Source: Longispora fulva
Lineage (GTDB): Bacteria > Actinomycetota > Actinomycetes > Mycobacteriales > Micromonosporaceae
Reading direction: 5' to 3'
Length of the DNA: 64,000 bases
Assembly: GCF_015751905.1 (NCBI RefSeq)
Contig: NZ_JADOUF010000001.1
Location: 6,200,001 to 6,264,000 of the forward strand
Notes under the pieces: model-generated
Told to the model about the DNA's origin: nothing
Database searches by the model: none
The model's input: only the letters and a program-made list of their open reading frames with translations
Translations under genes and position numbers: made by a program
Part shown: in pieces, positions 26,962 to 35,681 of the stretch
Position numbering within the stretch: position 1 is the first letter of the stretch
Layout: each line of letters opens with the position of its first letter

Positions 26962-27789
26962 TCACCGGCCCGCAGGTCCGACGCGCCACCCGCGGACCAC
27001 CTGGTGGGTGGCTGGCGGGCTGACGTGGTGCGCATCCACCGCGCCGACCCCGGTGCCGCCGCCCCGGTAGGTGGCACCGCCGGCCCGGTGGGTCACCGGC
27101 GCAAGCTGGTCCCAGGTCGGCGGCGGACTGACCTGCCGCCCGTGCTCAGGGCACAACGGGGCCCGGCTCGACTCCAGACCGAGGTGGGTGCCACCAGCGC
27201 CCAGGTGAGGGCGGCCTGAATGAGCGCCGAGGCGCAGGTGGGTGCGCCCCGGAACGACGCCGACGCCCTGGGTGCCCGGCGTGACGCCCACGCCCAGGAT
27301 GCTCACCGGAGCGACGCCAACACCCGGAGCAGCCCCCAGGCCCAAGCGCCCGGTCACCCCCTCGACCAGCGTCGGCGCGCCGAACCCGATCGGCGACAGC
27401 GACCCCGGACCGAGCGGATCCACCCGCACCGGCTGCCGGACCGGCGGCGACTGGACCGGCACCGCGCCCTCCGGCAGCTGCACGACCGGCACGCTGACGA
27501 CCGGCGGCACCTTCGCCGGGGGCCGCGCGCGCGACTTGGCCCCGTCGACCCGGGGCGGCACCGGCACGGTGACGGCCGGCGGCCGCTCGACGGCCACCGG
27601 CGGCTTCGGCACGGCGACCTGCGGCGGCCCGACCGTGATCACCATCGGACCGGGCGCCTCTGCGGCCAGGTACGGAGTGGTTGTGGAGTTTGTCCTGGTC
27701 TCATCGATACTCGATGCGCCGGCAGATATCACGACCGCGGTCGCCAGAGTGGCCACCGCGACGAGTCCCCCGACCGCGCGGATATTCAT
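26962..27789 (-). CDS. secreted proline-rich repetitive protein, unknown
   Basis: This 275-aa protein has a good signal peptide (residues 1-26, MNIRAVGGLVAVATLATAVV...). The mature part is Pro/Val-rich with PPV/PVP runs, then GVGV-x-PG-type repeats around 150-185, and a His/Gly/Pro-rich tail. It has no enzymatic domain. It is probably exported and extended, like a cell-wall or matrix protein. The start is the ATG at 27789 with GGGAGG 9 nt upstream. The C-terminal third has unusual composition and could include a frame change, so the exact end is less certain than the start. Confidence 0.6.
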   Translation of the reverse strand: MNIRAVGGLVAVATLATAVVISAGASSIDETRTNSTTTPYLAAEAPGPMVITVGPPQVAVPKPPVAVERPPAVTVPVPPRVDGAKSRARPPAKVPPVVSVPVVQLPEGAVPVQSPPVRQPVRVDPLGPGSLSPIGFGAPTLVEGVTGRLGLGAAPGVGVAPVSILGVGVTPGTQGVGVVPGRTHLRLGAHSGRPHLGAGGTHLGLESSRAPLCPEHGRQVSPPPTWDQLAPVTHRAGGATYRGGGTGVGAVDAHHVSPPATHQVVRGWRVGPAGR

Positions 27790-28141
27790 CCCCGTGCCTC
27801 CCTCGTGTCCTCCCTGGTACAGGATGACGTAATTGCAGGCTGTGCGCGATCCCTTACTTGACCGTTTTCTGATGTGGAGTTATCACACGTTCCACCGGAT
27901 ATGTTTGATTTATGGCGGCGCGGCGGACACGGAGAGCCATCCGCGAGTGTGGTCGCGCTCACCGACGTGCGATGCTTGCTCCTGACGGCACCGAGGCCCG
28001 AGGCGCACTACCGTGCGTAAACGGGCCTTTCGTGCCGGCGCTCCCGCCTCGTGTGCCCACCCGGTCTCACGCGGCAGACGTTCACGCTCCGGCGCGCCAC
28101 CCCTGCGTCGGCGCACCTCGCGAGGGAGAAGGGAAAACCGT
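27790..28141. other. intergenic region with divergent promoters and a long leader for the 2-oxoacid dehydrogenase operon
   Basis: This 352-bp region contains no convincing gene. On the plus strand TTGACC (27858-27863) and TATCAC (27881-27886) are 17 nt apart, giving a possible promoter and a leader of about 250 nt before the E1alpha ATG. GGGAGAAGGG lies 7 nt before that ATG. No known riboswitch pattern was seen in the leader. Confidence 0.45.
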
Positions 28142-29275
28142 ATGGCCGAGAGGGCCAACGCCAAGGCGAAAGCCGGACGCCGCAAGAGCGGCGAGCCGGA
28201 GTTCGTCCAGCTGCTCACCCCTGAGGGTGACCGCGTCGACCACCCCGACTACACGGTCGACTTCACAGACGACGAGCTCCGCGGCCTGTACCGCGACCTC
28301 GTCACCGTCCGTCGACTGGACGCCGAGGCGACCGCACTCCAGCGCCAGGGCGAGCTGGGCCTGTGGGCCGGGCTGCTCGGCCAGGAGGCAGCGCAGGTGG
28401 GAGCTGGGCGCGCGATGCGCCCGCAGGACATGGCATTCCCGACGTACCGGGAGCACGGCGTCCTGTACACCCGGGGGATCGACCCGATCATGCCGTTCGG
28501 CTTGTTCCGGGGCGTTGACCAGGGTGGCTGGGACCCGAACGAGTACAAGTTCAACATGTACACGATCGTGATCGGCGCGCAGACCCTGCACGCGGCCGGT
28601 TACGCGATGGGCATCAAGTACGACGGCAAGGTCGGCGACGACAACGGCGAGGCGGTGATCGCCTTCTTCGGCGACGGCGCGAGCAGCCAGGGCGACGTGA
28701 ACGAGTCGTTCGTCTTCGCGGCGGCGTACAACGCCCCGATCGTGTTCTTCTGCCAGAACAACCAGTACGCGATCTCCGAGCCCGTCGTCCGCCAGACCCG
28801 CGTGCCGCTCTACCAGCGCGCGCAGGGCTTCGGTTTCCCGGGCATCCGGGTCGACGGCAACGACGTGCTCGCGGTGCACGCCGTCACCAAGGCTGCGATG
28901 GACAACGCCCGGCGCGGCAACGGCCCGACGATGATCGAGGCGTACACGTACCGGATGGGCGCGCACACCACCTCCGACGACCCGACCCGCTACCGCCAGG
29001 GCGCCGAGGTCGAGGAGTGGAAGGCGAAGGACCCGATCCTGCGCCTCGGCCTCTACCTCAACAAGCGCGGCCTGACCGACGACGCGTTCCTCGCGGACGT
29101 CGAGAAGGAGGCCGGCAAGGTCGCCGTGCACCTGCGCGAGCGGGTGCTGGCTCTGCCGGACCCGGCCCCGGTGAGCATGTTCGACAACGTGTACGCGGGT
29201 GGCTCCCCGCTCCTCGACGCCCAGCGCGCCGAGTTCGTCGCCTACGAGGCCTCGTTCGAGGGGGGTAACCACTGA
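28142..29275 (+). CDS. 2-oxoacid (branched-chain or pyruvate) dehydrogenase E1 alpha subunit
   Basis: This is the thiamine-diphosphate-dependent decarboxylase subunit of a 2-oxoacid dehydrogenase complex. The 377-aa protein has the ThDP motif GDGASSQGDVNE...NN (VFFCQNNQYAIS), the phosphorylation-loop-like segment YRMGAHTTSDDPTRY, and a basic N-terminal tail. The start is the ATG at 28142, preceded by a clear ribosome binding site. A longer in-frame upstream extension is Arg-rich and unlikely. Branched-chain (BkdA) and pyruvate (PdhA) types cannot be separated by eye; length and actinobacterial context favour the branched-chain type. Confidence 0.93.
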   Translation: MAERANAKAKAGRRKSGEPEFVQLLTPEGDRVDHPDYTVDFTDDELRGLYRDLVTVRRLDAEATALQRQGELGLWAGLLGQEAAQVGAGRAMRPQDMAFPTYREHGVLYTRGIDPIMPFGLFRGVDQGGWDPNEYKFNMYTIVIGAQTLHAAGYAMGIKYDGKVGDDNGEAVIAFFGDGASSQGDVNESFVFAAAYNAPIVFFCQNNQYAISEPVVRQTRVPLYQRAQGFGFPGIRVDGNDVLAVHAVTKAAMDNARRGNGPTMIEAYTYRMGAHTTSDDPTRYRQGAEVEEWKAKDPILRLGLYLNKRGLTDDAFLADVEKEAGKVAVHLRERVLALPDPAPVSMFDNVYAGGSPLLDAQRAEFVAYEASFEGGNH

Positions 29276-30255
29276 TGGCCACCGAGACCCTGACCCTGGC
29301 GAAGGCCCTCAACACCGGGCTCCGCAAGGCCATGGAGGACGACCCGAAGGTCGTGCTCATGGGCGAGGACATCGGCAAGCTCGGCGGTGTCTTCCGGATC
29401 ACCGACGCGCTGCAGAAGGACTTCGGCGAGGACCGCGTCATCGACACGCCGCTGGCGGAGTCGGGCATCGTCGGTACCGCGATCGGCCTGGCCATCCGGG
29501 GTTACCGCCCCGTGGTGGAGATCCAGTTCGACGGCTTCGTGTACCCGGCGTACGACCAGATCGTCTCGCAGCTCGCCAAGATGCACTACCGGTCCAACGG
29601 CAAGCTGAAGATGCCGGTCGTCATCCGGATCCCGTTCGGTGGCGGCATCGGCGCGGTCGAGCACCACTCGGAGTCCCCGGAGGCGTACTTCGCGCACACC
29701 GCCGGCCTCAAGGTCGTCGCGTGCAGCAACCCGGCGGACGCGTACTGGATGATCCAGCAGGCGATCCAGAGCGACGACCCGATCGTGTTCATGGAGCCCA
29801 AGCGGCGCTACTACGAGAAGGCCGCCGTCGACCTGTCGGTGCAGCCCGGCCCGCTGTTCGCCTCGAAGGTGCTCCGCGAGGGCTCGGACGCGACGATCGT
29901 GGCGTACGGCCCGATGGTGAAGGTCGCCCTCGACGCGGCCACCGCCGCCGCCGAGGACGGCCGGTCGCTGGAGGTCATCGACCTGCGCAGCCTGTCCCCG
30001 CTGGACCTGGGCCCGGTGTTCGCGTCGGTCCGCAAGACCGGCCGGCTCGTCGTCGTGCACGAGGCGTCGCGCAATCTGGGCATCGGCTCCGAGGTGTCGG
30101 CCCGGGTCACCGAGGAGTGCTTCTACTCCCTGGAGGCCCCGGTGCAGCGCGTGACCGGCTACGACATCCCGTACCCGGCGTCGCGGGTCGAGGAGGAGTT
30201 CCTCCCGGACCTCGACCGGGTGCTGGACGCCGTCGACAAGTCGTTCGGGTGGTGA
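29275..30255 (+). CDS. 2-oxoacid dehydrogenase E1 beta subunit
   Basis: This is the second half of the E1 heterotetramer. The 326-aa protein is a transketolase-like pyrimidine-binding domain plus C-terminal domain. Diagnostic segments are VLMGEDIGKLGGVF, DTPLAESGIVGTAIG, PVVIRIPFGGGIGAVEHHSES and the C-terminal VQRVTGYDIPYP. The ATG overlaps the E1alpha stop by one nucleotide (TGATG), so the two subunits are translationally coupled. That fits their 1:1 stoichiometry. Confidence 0.95.
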   Translation: MATETLTLAKALNTGLRKAMEDDPKVVLMGEDIGKLGGVFRITDALQKDFGEDRVIDTPLAESGIVGTAIGLAIRGYRPVVEIQFDGFVYPAYDQIVSQLAKMHYRSNGKLKMPVVIRIPFGGGIGAVEHHSESPEAYFAHTAGLKVVACSNPADAYWMIQQAIQSDDPIVFMEPKRRYYEKAAVDLSVQPGPLFASKVLREGSDATIVAYGPMVKVALDAATAAAEDGRSLEVIDLRSLSPLDLGPVFASVRKTGRLVVVHEASRNLGIGSEVSARVTEECFYSLEAPVQRVTGYDIPYPASRVEEEFLPDLDRVLDAVDKSFGW

Positions 30256-30257
30256 GC

Positions 30258-31649
30258 ATGTCGCGGATCAAGCAGTTCAAGCTGCCGGACCTGGGCGAGG
30301 GCCTCACCGAGGGCGAGATCCTGACCTGGCTGGTCAAGGTCGGCGACACGGTCGAGCTGAACCAGCCGATCGTCGAGGTCGAGACGGCCAAGGCCGCCGT
30401 CGAGATCCCGTCGCCGTACGTCGGGGTCGTCACGCAGCTGTTCTTCGGCGAGGGCGTCACGGTCGAGGTCGGCGCGCCGATCATCGAGTACGACACCGAC
30501 CCGGGTGCCGGCGCGCTCCCCGAGGCCCCGGCCGCTCCGGCCGCCGCTGCCCCGGCCGCTGGTGCCAAGCCTGAGCGTGAGGCGAACCTGGTCGGCTACG
30601 GTCCCCGGACCGGCGCGGCGACGCGGCGGGCCCGGAAGGGTGGTGCCCCGGCCCACGCCCCGGCTCCGGCCCCGGTCGCGGTTCCCGTGGCGGCGGCGCC
30701 CGTGGCTCCGGCCCCAGCTCCCGTGGCCGTTGCTCCCGTGGTCGTCACCCAGCCAGCCGCCCTCAACGGCGCCGCGCTGCACGTCCTGGCCAAGCCTCCG
30801 GTCCGCAAGCTCGCCAAGGACCTCGGCGTGCCGCTCGCCGGGATCGTCGGCACCGGTCCGCAGGGCTCGATCACCCGGGACGACGTGCAGGCCGCCCTCA
30901 GCGCGCCCGCGACAACGGCCGCCCCGGTGCGCGTGACCACCACCGGCGGCGAGACCCGGATCCCGATCAAGGGCGTCCGCAAGCTCACCGCCGAGAACAT
31001 GGTCCGGTCGGCGTTCACCGCGCCGCACGTGACCGAGTTCCTCACCCTGGACGTGACCCGCGGGGTCAACGCCCTGGAGCGGCTGAAGAAGCAGCGCGAG
31101 TGGCGCGACGTGCGGATCTCCCCGCTGTTGCTCGTCATGCGCGCGGTGACGACGGCGCTCAAGCGGTACCCGATGGTGAACTCCTCATGGGACGAGGCCG
31201 CTCAGGAGATCGTGGTCAAGGACTACGTGAACCTGGGCATCGCCGCCGCCACCCCGCGCGGGCTGATCGTGCCGAACATCAAGGACGCCGGTTCGCTGTC
31301 GTTCCTGGAGCTGGCCGCAGCCCTCACCGGGCTGGTCGGCACGGCCCGGGACGGCAAGACGTCCCCGGCGGACATGTCCGGCGGCACGTTCACGATCACC
31401 AACGTCGGCGTGTACGGCGTGGACACCGGTACCCCGATCCTGCCCCCGGGCGAGTCGGCGATCCTGGCGTTCGGCGCGATCCGTGAGATGCCGTGGGTGC
31501 ACAAGGGCAAGGTGAAGCCGCGTCAGGTGACGACGCTGGGCCTGTCCTTCGACCACCGGATCATCGACGGCGAGCTGGGCTCGAAGTTCCTCGCGGACAT
31601 CGGCGCGTTCCTCGCCGACCCGGAGGCCGCCCTGCTGGGCTGGAGCTAG
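30258..31649 (+). CDS. 2-oxoacid dehydrogenase E2 (dihydrolipoamide acyltransferase)
   Basis: This is the core acyltransferase of the complex. The 463-aa protein has one lipoyl domain (residues 1-80, lipoyl-Lys45 in ETAKAAVEI), an Ala/Pro-rich hinge (about 85-175), an E1/E3-binding domain (VRKLAKDLGVPLAGIVGTG, about 180-210), and a catalytic domain ending with the active-site motif HRIIDG (433-438). The start is the ATG at 30258, 2 nt after the E1beta stop. No lipoamide dehydrogenase (E3) gene is nearby, so E3 must come from elsewhere. A strong terminator follows. Confidence 0.95.
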   Translation: MSRIKQFKLPDLGEGLTEGEILTWLVKVGDTVELNQPIVEVETAKAAVEIPSPYVGVVTQLFFGEGVTVEVGAPIIEYDTDPGAGALPEAPAAPAAAAPAAGAKPEREANLVGYGPRTGAATRRARKGGAPAHAPAPAPVAVPVAAAPVAPAPAPVAVAPVVVTQPAALNGAALHVLAKPPVRKLAKDLGVPLAGIVGTGPQGSITRDDVQAALSAPATTAAPVRVTTTGGETRIPIKGVRKLTAENMVRSAFTAPHVTEFLTLDVTRGVNALERLKKQREWRDVRISPLLLVMRAVTTALKRYPMVNSSWDEAAQEIVVKDYVNLGIAAATPRGLIVPNIKDAGSLSFLELAAALTGLVGTARDGKTSPADMSGGTFTITNVGVYGVDTGTPILPPGESAILAFGAIREMPWVHKGKVKPRQVTTLGLSFDHRIIDGELGSKFLADIGAFLADPEAALLGWS

Positions 31650-31658
31650 TAGTCAAGG

Positions 31659-31698
31659 TTGGGCCCCGGTGAGCGATCACCGGGGCCCAAACCTTTTT
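31659..31698 (+). terminator. intrinsic terminator of the 2-oxoacid dehydrogenase operon
   Basis: A perfect 14-bp stem (31659-31672 with 31677-31690) has a GCGA loop and is followed by ACCTTTTTG. Confidence 0.93.
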
Positions 31699-31790
31699 GA
31701 CGGTTACGCCGCGTCTCTGCCCCGCCAACGACGGCACTTCTGTGGCGAGGTCCCAGGGGCACGGCCCAGCACGGCGCAGTCCCCCGGAGG

Positions 31791-33641
31791 TCACCGCACC
31801 GGCGGCAGGATCACCGTCACGGTCCCGTGCGTCTCGTACGACCACCCCTCCGGCCGGTAGAACCCGCACTTGTCCACCGGCACGATCGTGCACACCACAG
31901 CGTCGGTCTCCCCGGCGGGAGTCGCCGGCCGGCTGTCCACCAGGCTCTGCAACGCCCGCATGTCCCGCCCCGGCAGCAGGAACCACCACGGGTACTCCCA
32001 CGAGTCGTTGTCCTCGGCGATCCCGATCACCCGCGCCCCGCCAACCCGTTCTGCCGCCCACTCGAAATCGGCCTGCCACAGTGGCCGGCGGGCGAACCGG
32101 CGCTGGCCCTCGTCGAGGGTGAGGAGTGAGTTCGCGCCGACGAGCCGGCGGGGCCAGCCGTATCCGACGGAGGCCAGGCCGAGCAGAAGCGCGAACGCCA
32201 CGACGGGCGCGGCGAGGACCGCCCGGCGCCTCCAGAGCGCCGCGAGGAGCAGCCCGGCGAGCGGAGCGCCGAGCACCAGCAGATACGCCGTCAGCCGGTT
32301 CCCCCACATCTGCCACTTGATCATGGACACGTGCAGCAGGGCCGCCGCGAGGAAGCAGCACGCGTAGATCCGGGCCGGGGCGCGCCGGACGAGCGCGGCG
32401 ACGACTCCGGCGAGCACCAGAAGGGCCTGGAGGGGGTAGGAGGACCTGTCCTCGTCGGGGTACCAGGTGATCTGCGGGAAGGCCGGGCCGAAGTTCGTGG
32501 CCGGGTCGTGGGGGTCGACGCCGAACCACCGGGCGAGGGTGAGGATGCCCTGGGCGAAGCCGACGGTCAACGGGTTGTCGAACAGGCTCTGCACGACCTT
32601 CAGCGCGTTGATCCCGATCGCCCCGGGGGTGTGCTTCCCCATGGTCACCGAGTCGCTCAGGTACGCGGGCCCGAGCACGTTCCCGAACTCCGCGTACGTC
32701 CGGGCGAGGAACGGTCCGACGAGCACCCCGGCGAGCGCGAGCACCCCGACCCCGGCGAGCACCGCGCGCACCGGTACCCGGCGCACCGCCACGATCCCCC
32801 AGACCAGCAGCACGGGAGCCGCCCCGAACAGCCCTGTCATCTTCGTGACCGCGACGAGCCCGGTGGCCAGCCCGAGCGGCACGACCGTGGCCAGGTCCCG
32901 ACCCCGGTCGAGGGCGACGGTGACGATCGCCGCGACCCACAACGCGGTGACCAGGTCGTTCTGGGTACTGCTCGCCTCCAGGGCCACGAGCGGCGCGCTC
33001 CCCACCACGACGGCGGCGAGGACCTGGGCGAGCCGCGCGCCGCCGAGCTGGGCCGCGATCCGGCTGGCCGCGACGGCACAGCCGACCGCGGCACCCCACT
33101 GCACGAGGTTGTGCAGCCGGTCGCCGCCGGTGAGCACCCGCAGGTGCAGCATCAGGTACTCGGCCCCCGGCGGGTACGTCACCTGGCGGTGGATCCGGAC
33201 CGCGAACACCTCGACGCTGTGCTGCTGGACCCAGTGTTCGATCCGGGGCAGGTGGTAGGTCATCGAGTCGAAGTTGTTCGGCGGATACGTCAGCGCGAGC
33301 ACGAGCGCGCCGAGGTAGACCGCGCCCAGCCCGGCGCAGGCCAGCGTCGTCGCCCGGTCGAGTCTGGGCAGCTCAGGCCGCCGGAAGGTCCGCCGGCGAG
33401 CCCAGGCGGCCACCCCGGCGAGCACCCCGCCGACTCCCCACAACCAGACGAAACCGCGTAACTCGAGGGCCTGGTACCTCGACAGCACCTCCACGCCCAC
33501 CACCGCGAACGCCCCCACCAGCACCGCCGCCCGGATCAGCGCGAGCCGGAACGGGGCGGTGACCTGCCCCTTCGACGGGTACGTCGCGACGACCGCGCCC
33601 GCGTACGCGACAGCGGGCAGCAGAGCCAGGAGACAGCGCAT
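31791..33641 (-). CDS. GT39/ArnT-like membrane glycosyltransferase
   Basis: This 616-aa polytopic protein (about 12 membrane helices) belongs to the dolichyl/polyprenyl-phosphate-sugar glycosyltransferase group (ArnT, PMT and GT39/GT83 relatives). The first extracytoplasmic loop has NNFDSMTYHLPRIEHWVQQH, the position of the catalytic acidic residue in this superfamily. The C-terminal soluble part (about 540-616) is extracytoplasmic. It probably transfers a sugar from a lipid carrier to a cell-wall or secreted acceptor. The start is the ATG at 33641. It is divergent from the 44-aa gene. Confidence 0.8.
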   Translation of the reverse strand: MRCLLALLPAVAYAGAVVATYPSKGQVTAPFRLALIRAAVLVGAFAVVGVEVLSRYQALELRGFVWLWGVGGVLAGVAAWARRRTFRRPELPRLDRATTLACAGLGAVYLGALVLALTYPPNNFDSMTYHLPRIEHWVQQHSVEVFAVRIHRQVTYPPGAEYLMLHLRVLTGGDRLHNLVQWGAAVGCAVAASRIAAQLGGARLAQVLAAVVVGSAPLVALEASSTQNDLVTALWVAAIVTVALDRGRDLATVVPLGLATGLVAVTKMTGLFGAAPVLLVWGIVAVRRVPVRAVLAGVGVLALAGVLVGPFLARTYAEFGNVLGPAYLSDSVTMGKHTPGAIGINALKVVQSLFDNPLTVGFAQGILTLARWFGVDPHDPATNFGPAFPQITWYPDEDRSSYPLQALLVLAGVVAALVRRAPARIYACCFLAAALLHVSMIKWQMWGNRLTAYLLVLGAPLAGLLLAALWRRRAVLAAPVVAFALLLGLASVGYGWPRRLVGANSLLTLDEGQRRFARRPLWQADFEWAAERVGGARVIGIAEDNDSWEYPWWFLLPGRDMRALQSLVDSRPATPAGETDAVVCTIVPVDKCGFYRPEGWSYETHGTVTVILPPVR

Positions 33642-33807
33642 AGCCGAAGACGCTAGCCCCTTTCGATAACCCTCCTGTCACCCAGCCGACACAATCGATT
33701 CGTAGGTCAAGTGAGGGAGGACACCTAAGAATCGGTGGCGTGGAGGCCTCTCTACAAGCTTTAATAGACAAGACGAAGAGACGCGCTACAGGGCGAGGCG
33801 ACTTAAG

Positions 33808-33942
33808 ATGAACAAGCTGATGGACAACTTCCGCAACCGCCGGGCCGCTCACCGCCGCGCTCGTGCCATCGAGCGCGCACTGCAGAACTGCCCCTCGCAG
33901 TCGCTGCGCGACGAGCTGCTGACGATCGCGAACCGCTACTAA
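33808..33942 (+). CDS. small basic helical protein (44 aa)
   Basis: The sequence starts MNKLMDNFRNRRAAHRRARAI and continues as an amphipathic helix ending LRDELLTIANRY. It is Arg-rich in the first half, with one Cys. The sequence upstream is AT-rich with a possible -10 (TTTAAT), and a purine-rich stretch precedes the ATG. A terminator-like hairpin follows at 33963-33994, so this looks like a separate transcription unit. I do not recognise a function. Its size and charge are like small actinobacterial regulatory or ribosome-associated proteins. Confidence 0.65.
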   Translation: MNKLMDNFRNRRAAHRRARAIERALQNCPSQSLRDELLTIANRY

Positions 33943-33962
33943 ACACGACTCCCTCTCGACCA

Positions 33963-33994
33963 AGTCCCGGCCAGGCCCACGCCTGCCGGGGCTT
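33963..33994 (+). terminator. hairpin after the 44-aa gene
   Basis: An imperfect GC-rich inverted repeat of about 14 nt per arm, AGTCCCGGCCAGGC against GCCTGCCGGGGCT, lies 20 nt after the stop. It has only a weak T-tract. Confidence 0.5.
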
Positions 33995-34114
33995 CGGTGT
34001 ATAAACCGTGGGTATCCGGTGCATGATCTCGCCGGGCCGGCACGGAGTCTCCTGGGACACCGCAGCGGCCCCGGGCTACGGTGGCTCCGGATCAACTGAC
34101 CTGAGGGAGACACC

Positions 34115-35596
34115 ATGACGTCCGAGGACCCGACCTCGGCCAACCGGCCGGCCGCGGACGACAGCGCCCGCGCGTCGGACGCCACCGCCTCGCTGCCGGC
34201 GGACGGCGGGCAGGCCCCGGCTGACGCACCGGCCGCTCCGGAGGCTCAGGCACCGACTCAGGCCGCTTCGGACGCCCAGGAATCTTCGACCACCCCGGCC
34301 GCTTCAGCCACGCAGCCTTCCTCGGCCGACCAGGCCGCGTCGGGCGCTGAGGTGTCCGCTGTCGCGGAGGTTCCCGAGGAGCCCACACAGGTCCAGCCCG
34401 CAGCCCCCACCGCCGCCCCGGCCGCCGAATCCCCGACCGTGAGCACCCCGGTCGCCGGAGTGCCCGCCACCGAGGCCTCCGACGTCACCGAGGTGCAGGC
34501 CACGGCCGCGTCGGTCGAGGCCGCCGCCGAGCCGCCCGTCACCGACGAGCCCACCGCTGTGGTCGCGACCCCGTCTCCCGCAGCGCCGGCGCCTGCCGAG
34601 AGTGCCGCTTCCCCGGTAGCCCCCGCGGCCCCCCACACGGCGGCAGAGGCCCCGACCACCGCCATGCCGGCCGCCCGCGTCGAGGAGGAGACGGTCAGCG
34701 TTCCGGCGTCCTCCTGGCCCGCCACCACCCCGGCCGAGGCCGCGCCGCCCACCGAGACCTGGGCTGCCACGGAGGCCACGACCTCCACGGAGCCCCTGGC
34801 CACCACGGAGCCCTTGCCTTCCACGGCGCCTCTGGCCACCGCAGGGGCTTCCATCCCTGCGGCCGATGAGGTCACCGCCGAGCAGGACGTGTGGACTCCG
34901 ACCGCCGCGGCCCAGCCCACCGGGACCCCGGCGGCACCGGCCGACGAGCAGACCGCGTGGCTGCCCGCGACCGACGCCACCGCAGCCATCGTCGACGCCG
35001 CCCCGGTCACCGCCGAGCAGCCCACCGCGCCGCCGGCCCCGACCCCGACCACCTACGGCACCTCGGTCACCCAGGAGCAGGACGCCCAGTCGCACAGCCC
35101 GGCCCCGGTCGAGCCGGCGACGGCGGTCTTCGGCCTCCCGGACGCGCCGACGGCTCCGGGGATGCCCCCGGCGGCCATCCCCGCCGCGTACGGCACCCCG
35201 ACGATCCCGCCGCCGAGCACCGCGACGTACGGCACCCCGGTGCAGCCGGCCGCGTACCCGCCCGTCGCCGTGCCGGAGCAGTACCAGCAGGCCGCGCCGG
35301 TCGTGAAGAAGCGCAAGGGGCTGAAGATCGCGGCCCTGGTCCTCGGGCTGGTGCTGCTGGCCGTCGGCGCCGCCGGCATCACGTACTGGGCGTTCGGCGG
35401 CACCGACTACTCGGTCGGCTCGTGCGTGGCCCGCAACGGCGACGAGGCCAAGCCGGCCAAGTGCGGGGCCAAGGACGCCTACAAGATCACGAAGTCGGTG
35501 AGCTCGCAGGAGCAGTGCGACTCGACCCAGCCCGTGGTCATCCTGACGAACAAGGACAAGAGCGAGAAGGTGCTCTGCCTCAAGCCGGCGAAGTAA
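34115..35596 (+). CDS. LppU/SCO3897-like protein with Ala/Pro/Thr-rich N-terminus and one membrane helix
   Basis: This 493-aa protein has a cytoplasmic, disordered N-terminal part (about 1-400) made of Ala, Pro, Thr, Glu and Val repeats. A short basic stop signal (KKRKGLK) and a single membrane helix (about 405-427) follow. The external domain of about 65 aa has four cysteines (Cys at SCVARNG, AKCGAKD, QCDST and LCLKPAK) and resembles the LppU domain. The N-terminal stretch is too repetitive for homology. A GAGGGAG site lies 6 nt before the ATG. The role is unknown; a structural envelope linker is plausible. Confidence 0.75.
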   Translation: MTSEDPTSANRPAADDSARASDATASLPADGGQAPADAPAAPEAQAPTQAASDAQESSTTPAASATQPSSADQAASGAEVSAVAEVPEEPTQVQPAAPTAAPAAESPTVSTPVAGVPATEASDVTEVQATAASVEAAAEPPVTDEPTAVVATPSPAAPAPAESAASPVAPAAPHTAAEAPTTAMPAARVEEETVSVPASSWPATTPAEAAPPTETWAATEATTSTEPLATTEPLPSTAPLATAGASIPAADEVTAEQDVWTPTAAAQPTGTPAAPADEQTAWLPATDATAAIVDAAPVTAEQPTAPPAPTPTTYGTSVTQEQDAQSHSPAPVEPATAVFGLPDAPTAPGMPPAAIPAAYGTPTIPPPSTATYGTPVQPAAYPPVAVPEQYQQAAPVVKKRKGLKIAALVLGLVLLAVGAAGITYWAFGGTDYSVGSCVARNGDEAKPAKCGAKDAYKITKSVSSQEQCDSTQPVVILTNKDKSEKVLCLKPAK

Positions 35597-35602
35597 CGAT
35601 TC

Positions 35603-35638
35603 AGCGCCCCACTGTTCCTTACCTCACAGTGGGGCGCT
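35603..35638 (+). terminator. intrinsic terminator after the LppU-like gene
   Basis: A perfect 13-bp stem (35603-35615 with 35626-35638) has a 10-nt loop and ends at the MFS promoter region. The T-tract is poor. Confidence 0.75.
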
Positions 35639-35681
35639 AAACCTCTGGCTTCTTGTCACACCCTGCGCGCAGACTGCGGGC

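Noticed and set aside
27872-27888. CRP-like TGTGG...TCACA in the leader of the E1alpha operon
   Set aside because: The spacing is one base short (15-bp total) and the fifth base of the left half is wrong.
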